Source: Spirulina sp. CCY15215 (GTDB taxonomy: Bacteria > Cyanobacteriota > Cyanobacteriia > Cyanobacteriales > Spirulinaceae). Taken from it: a stretch of DNA of 47,201 nucleotides. The notes beneath the pieces are model-generated. The model worked only from the letters and a program-made list of their open reading frames with translations, made no database searches and was not told the origin of the DNA. The stretch spans positions 1 through 47,201 of the forward strand of contig NZ_JACSWA010000530.1 in assembly GCF_016888125.1 (NCBI RefSeq), written 5' to 3'. Position numbers and translations under genes: made by a program. This document shows positions 41,620-47,201 of this stretch, one piece after another; positions within the stretch are counted from its first letter, which is position 1; each line of letters begins with the position of its first letter.

Positions 41620-42861
41620 TTATTTCGGGTTCGCATCCAAGAATTTTGCCACGGTTTGCACATCTTTATCACCGCGTCCCGAACAGTTAATAATAAGCCG
41701 AGGACTACCTTCTAATTGCGGACAAAGGGTTTCTAAATAGGCGATCGCGTGGGAGGTTTCTAAAGCAGGAATAATGCCTTCTAAGCGAGACAAACGCTGA
41801 AATGCGTCTACAGCTTCCCCATCGGTAACACTATAATACTCCGCCCGTCCCGTATCTTTTAAATAACTGTGTTCCGGACCCACCCCAGGATAATCTAACC
41901 CAGCACTGAGGGAATGCGCTTCAATAATTTGTCCTTCCCCATCTTGCAAAACATAACTCATGGCACCATGCAGCACCCCAGGGCGACCTTTTGTGAGAGT
42001 TGCCGCGTGTTTTTCCGTCTCTGCCCCTTCTCCCGCCGCTTCTACCCCGATCAAACGTACCGATGAATCCTTGATAAACTCGTAAAATAGCCCTATCGCA
42101 TTAGAACCACCACCAACACAAGCTAACAAAATATCCGGAAGTCCCCCCCATTTTTCCTCACATTGTTGGCGAGTTTCGCGACCGATCACCGCGTGAAAGT
42201 CCCGCACCATCATAGGATAAGGGTGAGGACCCGCGACAGACCCTAAAATATAGTGAGTATCTTCTACATTCGTCACCCAATCCCGGATCGCCTCCGAGGT
42301 GGCATCTTTGAGAGTTCCCGTCCCTGCTTCTACGGGTTGCACCGTTGCCCCTAACAAACGCATCCGAAAGACGTTCAGGGATTGGCGTTCCATGTCGCAT
42401 ACTCCCATATAAATAACGCATTTCAAGCCAAAGCGGGCGCAAACAGTTGCAGTGGCGACTCCGTGCTGTCCTGCCCCAGTTTCGGCAATAATGCGAACTT
42501 TACCCATGCGCTTCGCCAACAGAACTTGAGCGAGAGCATTATTGATCTTGTGCGCTCCAGTATGATTTAAGTCCTCTCTTTTAAGATATATTTGCACTCC
42601 CGTACCGTCAGCCTTAGCGTAATGTTGGGTCAAACGTTCGGCAAAATATAAGGGGCTGGGTCTTCCCACATAATCTTTTAAGAGTCCATCGAGTTCTTTT
42701 TGAAAGCCTGGATCGTCCTTATATTGAGCGATCGCGTCTTCTAGTTCCCTCAAAGCGGGCATGAGGGTTTCAGGAACATATTTACCACCAAAGGTACCAA
42801 AACGACCCAGGCGATCGGGTTGAGTTTGAGTGGGGGAGGGATGTAGGGGAGTTACGGTCAC
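41620..42861 (-). CDS. trpB: Tryptophan synthase beta chain
   Basis: Joins indole and L-serine with PLP to make tryptophan. The preferred start is GTG at 42861 (MTVTPLHPS...), giving 413 residues, the family length. The open frame runs upstream to a TTG at 42945, adding 28 residues unlike any TrpB N-terminus. [19 protein letters not shown] is the standard start of the conserved region. The Schiff-base Lys lies in [25 protein letters not shown] is the substrate loop, [10 protein letters not shown] binds phosphate, and CSGRGDKD closes the site. No trpA is adjacent, as is normal in cyanobacteria. Confidence 0.95.
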   Translation of the reverse strand: MTVTPLHPSPTQTQPDRLGRFGTFGGKYVPETLMPALRELEDAIAQYKDDPGFQKELDGLLKDYVGRPSPLYFAERLTQHYAKADGTGVQIYLKREDLNHTGAHKINNALAQVLLAKRMGKVRIIAETGAGQHGVATATVCARFGLKCVIYMGVCDMERQSLNVFRMRLLGATVQPVEAGTGTLKDATSEAIRDWVTNVEDTHYILGSVAGPHPYPMMVRDFHAVIGRETRQQCEEKWGGLPDILLACVGGGSNAIGLFYEFIKDSSVRLIGVEAAGEGAETEKHAATLTKGRPGVLHGAMSYVLQDGEGQIIEAHSLSAGLDYPGVGPEHSYLKDTGRAEYYSVTDGEAVDAFQRLSRLEGIIPALETSHAIAYLETLCPQLEGSPRLIINCSGRGDKDVQTVAKFLDANPK

Positions 42862-42970
42862 GGCTGCAAGGATTTTTAGACTCGACAAGATTTTTTTATT
42901 ATAGGTCAAGAGGTCGAGGAATCGCGAAATACTTGCTATTTTCAATCTTTTTCCGATCGACTATACTTTT

Positions 42971-43669
42971 TTAACTATCTTCAAACTTGTAACCCACACC
43001 AATCACAGTCTTAACAAAGGTAGGATGAGAAGAATCGAATTCAATTTTCTTCCGCAAGCGACCAATATGTGTATCAACTACTCTTTCATCGCCAAAAAAA
43101 TCATCACCCCAGAGTTTTTCTATCAGTTGAGAACGACTCCAAACTCTTCCAGGATAACTCATAAAAGCGGACAATAATTTGAACTCTAAAGTGGTTAAAT
43201 CTAAAGTTTCTTCAGTTTGATTTTCAAGAGTACGAATAGCAGTATGGCGATCGCAATCGATGCTAAAATGAGGAGTTTCATAAATTTGGGCGCTTTCATG
43301 TCGCAAACTGCGCCGCAATAATGCCCGAACTCTCGCCACTAATTCTCGAGGACTAAAAGGTTTAACCAAATAATCATCAGCACCAGTTGATAAACCAATC
43401 ACGCGATCGATTTCTTCTCCTTTTGCCGTTAGCATTAAAATATAAGGGTCCTTCAGACCTTCCTTTTGACGAATGCGCGTACAAACTTCTAAACCGTCTA
43501 ATCCTGGTAACATAATATCGAGAATAATCAGATCGGGTTGTTTTTCTCGAAATACATCTAAGGCTTGTAATCCATCTGTTGCCAACAAGCATTGAAAACC
43601 TTCTCGGGTTAATGTATCTTGAACGAGTTGACCGATCTCGCGATCGTCTTCAACAATTAATAGTTCCAT
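42971..43669 (-). CDS. OmpR/PhoB-family response regulator
   Basis: A two-domain regulator of 232 residues. The receiver has the acidic pair EDD at the N-terminus, the phospho-acceptor Asp51 in LIILDIMLPGLDG, a Thr in YILMLTAKG and the switch Lys in YLVKPFSPREL. The C-terminal winged helix ends with SRSQLIEKLWGDDFFGDERVVDTHIGRLRKK. It resembles the cyanobacterial regulators of the RpaA/RpaB/ManR group, but I cannot name the paralogue. No histidine kinase gene is adjacent. It is divergent from sodC, with which it shares a ~120-bp upstream region, so mutual regulation is possible. Confidence 0.92.
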   Translation of the reverse strand: MELLIVEDDREIGQLVQDTLTREGFQCLLATDGLQALDVFREKQPDLIILDIMLPGLDGLEVCTRIRQKEGLKDPYILMLTAKGEEIDRVIGLSTGADDYLVKPFSPRELVARVRALLRRSLRHESAQIYETPHFSIDCDRHTAIRTLENQTEETLDLTTLEFKLLSAFMSYPGRVWSRSQLIEKLWGDDFFGDERVVDTHIGRLRKKIEFDSSHPTFVKTVIGVGYKFEDS

Positions 43670-43695
43670 CCTCTACAAGAGTAAATCTAATTTGA

Positions 43696-43723
43696 TTGAC
43701 GATTGAATTAATGATATTATACT
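43696..43723 (+). promoter_or_regulatory. Candidate sigma70-type promoter of sodC
   Basis: ttgacg at 43696-43701 and tatact at 43718-43723 are separated by 16 nt. Transcription would start near 43730, about 60 nt before the chosen sodC ATG. Confidence 0.5.
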
Positions 43724-43788
43724 CCCAGAGTTTTCTTTGTGAAACTAATCAACAATCTTAAAAATACTTAAAAATGGGGTGTAAAATT

Positions 43789-44325
43789 ATGTGGCGTAAA
43801 CTTGTAGTTCTGATTTTAGTCGTCTTGATGGGGGCGATCGCGGTTCCCGTGCCAGCAGTGAATGCAGAAGAAAACCCCACAGCAACAGTTACAATCGATA
43901 CAGGAAACCCAGAAGTTAGCGGAGAAATATCCCTAGAAGAAGTGAATAACGGCTTAACTCGCATTTCTGGAACAATTACAGGTTTGAGTCGCGGAGTCCA
44001 CGGTTTTCACATTCACGAGTCTGGCGATCTATCCGATGGCTGTACTTCTACAGGTTCTCACTACAATCCTTTTGGTAAAACTCATGGTAGCCCCACTTCT
44101 AAAGAACGTCACGTAGGAGATATGGGCAATATTTACGCAGATGCTACCGGGAAAGCAAAATTCAGAATTATGGATCGTCTGGTCAATTTAACGGGAGAGA
44201 CTTCGGTTATTGGTCGCGCGATCGTCATTCACGCAGGACGAGACGATCTTGGACGGGGTAAGGAAACTGATTCCAAAACAACAGGACACGCTGGCGGAAG
44301 AGTTGGTTGTGGCATTATTAAATAA
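43789..44325 (+). CDS. sodC: Secreted Cu/Zn superoxide dismutase
   Basis: A protein of 178 residues from the ATG at 43789, which has a GGGGT ribosome site 8 nt upstream. The in-frame ATG at 43774 has none. A signal peptide (KLVVLILVVLMGAIAVPVPAVNA) sends it to the periplasm or lumen. Metal ligands are seen in GVHGFHIHESGDLSDGC, then GSHYNPFGKTHG and RHVGDMGNIYAD. The remaining conserved blocks are RAIVIHAGRDDLG and GHAGGRVGCGII, which holds the arginine that guides superoxide. Two cysteines (DGC and VGC) form the usual disulfide. It turns superoxide into peroxide and oxygen. Cu/Zn SOD is less widespread among cyanobacteria than Fe-, Mn- or Ni-SOD. Confidence 0.94.
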   Translation: MWRKLVVLILVVLMGAIAVPVPAVNAEENPTATVTIDTGNPEVSGEISLEEVNNGLTRISGTITGLSRGVHGFHIHESGDLSDGCTSTGSHYNPFGKTHGSPTSKERHVGDMGNIYADATGKAKFRIMDRLVNLTGETSVIGRAIVIHAGRDDLGRGKETDSKTTGHAGGRVGCGIIK

Positions 44326-44366
44326 AGAAAATTGGACAAAATAGACGGGGTTTATTTTTGCGAAGA

Positions 44367-45170
44367 ATGCTAACATCTCCCACACTACTCGCTCTCGATT
44401 TTGATGGTGTAATTTGCGACGGTTTGCAAGAGTATTTTCAAACAACTTGTCGCGCTTACGATCGCCTTTGGAAACCCGAAACTCTAAATTCCCAGCACGA
44501 TACTTTTGCAAACTCTTTTTATCAACTCCGTCCTGTCATTGAAACCGGCTGGGAAATGCCAGTTTTATTGCGAAGTTTGGTCTTAGGAGAAACAGAAAGT
44601 AACATTTTAGAAGACTGGCCGCAAGTCCGCGATCGCCTTGTCGAAACAGAGAAATTAAATGGCAAAGAAATTACGCAAATCGTTGACAGTGTAAGAGATG
44701 AATGGATCGAAAGCGATTTAGAATCTTGGCTAAAACTGCATCGCTTTTATCCTGGAATTATTGCCAAAATCAAACAAATTCTCCAAGCACAACAAACCCA
44801 AGTTGTTATTATTACCACCAAAGAAGGACGCTTCGCCAAAAAATTATTACAACAACAAGGATTAAACTTTTCCCAAACCGCTATTTTTGGCAAAGAAGTC
44901 AAGCGCCCCAAACCAGAAACCCTGCGTCAATTAATTGCCAATCCCAGCTACAATACCGAGAAAATTTGGTTTGTCGAAGATCGTCTCAAAACCCTCGAAT
45001 TAGTTGCTCAACAGCCCGATCTAAATGATATTGAACTTTATTTAGCCGACTGGGGTTATAATACCGAAACGATGCGCGCTTCCCTAGCCAATAACTCTAC
45101 TATTCATCTTCTTTCCTTAGCAGGATTTGCAAGCAATTTTAGCAATTGGCGATCGAGATCGAAATCTTAA
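44367..45170 (+). CDS. HAD-superfamily hydrolase (phosphatase-like)
   Basis: A protein of 267 residues from the ATG at 44367; an upstream TTG at 44358 is less likely. HAD motif I is LLALDFDGVICDG with the Asp nucleophile and the general-acid Asp two residues on. Motif II is VVIITTKEGRF with Thr. Motif III is KEVKRPKPETLRQL with Lys, and motif IV is IWFVEDRLKTLE with Asp. A helical cap lies between motifs I and II. It is a phosphoglycolate-phosphatase-like member whose substrate cannot be read. It is encoded 41 bp after sodC, possibly co-transcribed. It is not the missing GmhB, which has a different motif pattern and length. Confidence 0.88.
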   Translation: MLTSPTLLALDFDGVICDGLQEYFQTTCRAYDRLWKPETLNSQHDTFANSFYQLRPVIETGWEMPVLLRSLVLGETESNILEDWPQVRDRLVETEKLNGKEITQIVDSVRDEWIESDLESWLKLHRFYPGIIAKIKQILQAQQTQVVIITTKEGRFAKKLLQQQGLNFSQTAIFGKEVKRPKPETLRQLIANPSYNTEKIWFVEDRLKTLELVAQQPDLNDIELYLADWGYNTETMRASLANNSTIHLLSLAGFASNFSNWRSRSKS

Positions 45171-45222
45171 ACGATCTTAATGTTAAGATTGGTGAAGAGC
45201 GACGACAGATGGAGAATGGTAA

Positions 45223-46935
45223 ATGCTGCGATTAGAGCGTATTAGTAAGATTTATCCGACGGGAGAGGTTCTCAAGGATGTGAATTGGGAGGTGACACCT
45301 GGCGATCGCATTGGCTTGGTGGGGGTAAATGGCGCAGGGAAATCCACCCAAATGAAGATTATCATGGGGGAGATAGAACCGACCTCTGGGGAAGTGATTC
45401 GCCCATCCAGTTTACACATTGCTTACCTGACGCAAGAATTTGAAGTCGAACCAACGCGGACAGTAAAAGAGGAATTTTGGCAAGTTTTTAAAGAAGCTAA
45501 CGAAGTTCACGAAAGTATTGAACATATTTCCGTAGAGATGGAAAGCGCCGATGCAGAAGAATTAGATCGGTTAGTACACAAACTCGATCGCCTGCAACGT
45601 CAATTTGAAGCCCTAGATGGGTACGGTTTAGAAGCACAAATTGATAAGATTTTACCAGAAATGGGATTTGGACAAGAAGACGGCGATCGCCTCGTCAGCG
45701 CCTTTAGTGGAGGTTGGCAAATGCGAATGAGTTTGGGTAAAATTCTCCTGCAAAAGCCCGATTTATTACTTCTTGACGAACCGACCAATCATTTAGATTT
45801 AGAAACAATTGAATGGTTAGAAATCTATCTCAAAGGACTAAAAACTCCGATGGTGATTATCTCCCACGATCGCGAGTTTTTAGATCGACTCTGCACGCAA
45901 ATTGTAGAAACTGAACGGGGAGTTTCCACTACTTATCTCGGTAATTATTCCACCTATTTACAACAAAAAGAAGAAAGCCGCCTTGCCCAACAAGCCACCT
46001 ACGAACGCCAAACCAAAGAAATCGAAAAACAGCAGGTTTTTGTCGAGCGTTTTCGTGCCAGTGCCACCCGCAGTACCCAAGCTAAAAGCCGAGAGAAACA
46101 ACTCAATAAAATCGAGCGAATTGCAGCCCCAGACTCACACTTAAAAACCCTAAAATTTCAATTTCCTCCCGCACCTCGTAGCGGTAGAGAAGTCGTAAAA
46201 ATTCAAGATTTATCCCATACTTACGACGATAAATTGCTCTTTTTAGGCGCAAACTTATTAATCGAACGCGGCGATCGCATTGCCTTTCTCGGTCCGAATG
46301 GTTCGGGCAAATCCACCCTCCTCCGCATGATGATGGGCATGGAAAAGCCAGAAGATGGGACAATTAAACTCGGCGATCATAATGTGATTCCTGGGTATTT
46401 CGAGCAAAATCAAGCAGAAGTTTTAGAGCTACATAAAACCGTCATGGAAACTATTCATGATGAAGTTCCCAGTTGGAAAAATGAAGAAGTTCGCACCTTA
46501 TTGGGTAGTTTTTTGTTTAGTGGCGATACAGTTTTCAAAAAAGTTGAAGCCCTAAGTGGAGGAGAAAAAGCACGTTTAGCCTTAGCAAAAATGTTATTGC
46601 GTCCAGCAAATTTACTGATTTTAGATGAGCCGACCAATCATCTCGATATTCCAGCCAAAGAAATGTTGGAAGAAGCCTTACAAAAATATGATGGAACAGT
46701 AATTATTGTCTCCCACGATCGCTATTTTATTTCCAAAGCGGCCACCAAAATAGTTGAGATTCGCGAAGGAGAATTAGTGATTTATAATGGTGATTACCAC
46801 TATTATTTAGACAAAATTGAGGAGGAAAAAGAAAAAGAACTCCATCGCCTTGAAGAAGCGAAAAAAGCCGCCAAACGAGCCGAGAAAATTGCCAAGCAAA
46901 AAGAAAAACAAAAGAAAAAAGCAGTGGCAAAATAA
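45223..46935 (+). CDS. ABC-F family ATPase (ribosome-associated type)
   Basis: A protein of 570 residues with two ABC domains and no membrane segment. Walker A motifs are GVNGAGKST and GPNGSGKST. Signatures are FSGGWQMRMSLG and LSGGEKARLALAK. Walker B motifs end in LLLDEPTNHLDLETIEWLE and LILDEPTNHLDIPAKEMLE. A charged linker (EKQQVFVERFRASATRSTQAKSREKQ) joins the domains as the P-site tRNA interaction motif of ABC-F proteins, and the C-terminus is a Lys-rich coiled tail. It resembles the Uup/YdiF group that helps stalled ribosomes. It is not a transporter. SD GGAG lies 7-10 nt before the ATG. Confidence 0.92.
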   Translation: MLRLERISKIYPTGEVLKDVNWEVTPGDRIGLVGVNGAGKSTQMKIIMGEIEPTSGEVIRPSSLHIAYLTQEFEVEPTRTVKEEFWQVFKEANEVHESIEHISVEMESADAEELDRLVHKLDRLQRQFEALDGYGLEAQIDKILPEMGFGQEDGDRLVSAFSGGWQMRMSLGKILLQKPDLLLLDEPTNHLDLETIEWLEIYLKGLKTPMVIISHDREFLDRLCTQIVETERGVSTTYLGNYSTYLQQKEESRLAQQATYERQTKEIEKQQVFVERFRASATRSTQAKSREKQLNKIERIAAPDSHLKTLKFQFPPAPRSGREVVKIQDLSHTYDDKLLFLGANLLIERGDRIAFLGPNGSGKSTLLRMMMGMEKPEDGTIKLGDHNVIPGYFEQNQAEVLELHKTVMETIHDEVPSWKNEEVRTLLGSFLFSGDTVFKKVEALSGGEKARLALAKMLLRPANLLILDEPTNHLDIPAKEMLEEALQKYDGTVIIVSHDRYFISKAATKIVEIREGELVIYNGDYHYYLDKIEEEKEKELHRLEEAKKAAKRAEKIAKQKEKQKKKAVAK

Positions 46936-46984
46936 TTAACATAATTAACAGGAATTCGGGATAAGTTAACTCAATTTGATCCCC

Positions 46985-47201
46985 CCCAGCCCCCCTTAAT
47001 AAGGGGGGAGAATCTGGAAGTCCTCCTTAATAAGGGGGGAGAATCTGGAAGTCCTCCTTAATAAGGGGGGAGAATCTGGAAGTCCTCCTTAATAAGTGGG
47101 GAGAATCTGGAAGTCCTCCTTTTTAAGTGGGGAGAATCTGGAAGTCCTCCTTTTTAAGTGGGGAGAATCTGGAAGTCCTCCTTAATAAGTGGGGAGAATC
47201 T
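46985..47201. repeat. 31-bp tandem repeat array, running off the window end
   Basis: A palindrome ccccccttaataagggggg opens the array. Units then begin at 47003, 47034, 47065, 47096, 47127, 47158 and 47189, an exact 31-bp period. Each contains ggggagaatctggaagtcc followed by tccttaataag or tcctttttaag. Small drift (gggggg to gtgggg; aataa to tttaa) runs through the later units. No spacers are seen, so it is not a CRISPR. The array is cut by the window edge. Confidence 0.93.

Noticed and set aside
42862-42945. 28-residue N-terminal extension of TrpB
   Set aside because: It begins with TTG and is unlike TrpB N-termini; GTG at 42861 gives 413 residues.
44367-45170. HAD protein as the missing GmhB
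   Set aside because: GmhB is shorter, lacks a helical cap between motifs I and II and has a zinc-binding cysteine set; none of this is seen here.
46985-47201. CRISPR-like periodic repeat
   Set aside because: Units abut with no unique spacers, and the same core occurs in another intergenic array. It is a simple tandem repeat.

Overview
The window looks like a piece of a cyanobacterial chromosome. The palindrome GCGATCGC (HIP1) recurs throughout most genes. A CtaA-CtaE type aa3 oxidase set, a DUF1997-type protein, a cyanobacterial-style TrpB and many regulators of familiar cyanobacterial type support this. The genus cannot be fixed from the sequence. No tRNA, rRNA, CRISPR array or transposase gene was seen.

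Layout. (1) 1-1295: two small dispersed palindromes and a cysteine desulfurase. (2) 1483-24147: a large surface-polysaccharide locus. A leftward operon (11937 to 1483) encodes an SDR epimerase, a GHMP sugar kinase (HddA-like), a GmhA-like isomerase, a ColD-like PLP 3-dehydratase, an ABC-2 permease/ATPase pair (Wzm/Wzt), a VTT membrane protein, a GT2 glycosyltransferase, a GT-C-like membrane protein and a CgeB-like glycosyltransferase. A rightward pair (12338-15517) encodes a GT2-methyltransferase fusion and a B12-radical SAM enzyme. A second leftward operon (24734 to 15543) encodes a DUF1997 protein, an HddC-like nucleotidyltransferase, a glycosyltransferase-like protein, a second B12-radical SAM enzyme, a minimal split thiamin-diphosphate enzyme (E1alpha/E1beta-like halves), a GDP-fucose-synthase homologue and a YfhO-like membrane protein. 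Together these suggest a GDP-heptose-derived deoxy sugar, possibly carbon-branched and methylated, that is polymerised and exported by an ABC route. (3) 24794-38550: a TolC-like protein and the cytochrome oxidase genes ctaB, ctaA, ctaE, ctaD and ctaC. A type III restriction-modification system (mod and res, about 6.1 kb) sits between ctaE and ctaD. (4) 38759-46935: a 7TMR-DISM adenylate cyclase, a ribonuclease D-like exonuclease, trpB, an OmpR-type response regulator, a secreted Cu/Zn superoxide dismutase, a HAD phosphatase and an ABC-F ATPase. (5) 46985-47201: a 31-bp tandem repeat running off the window. Its 19-nt core is also found, inverted, between res and mod.

Most noteworthy points: a roughly 60-residue repeat domain occurring as a tandem pair at the C-terminus of two otherwise unrelated proteins of the polysaccharide locus; the co-occurrence of a lysine-to-histidine PLP dehydratase with a minimal split ThDP enzyme and two B12-radical SAM enzymes, a candidate undescribed sugar-branching pathway; and the R-M insertion that splits the oxidase operon, whose methyltransferase carries an AT-rich target-recognition segment.
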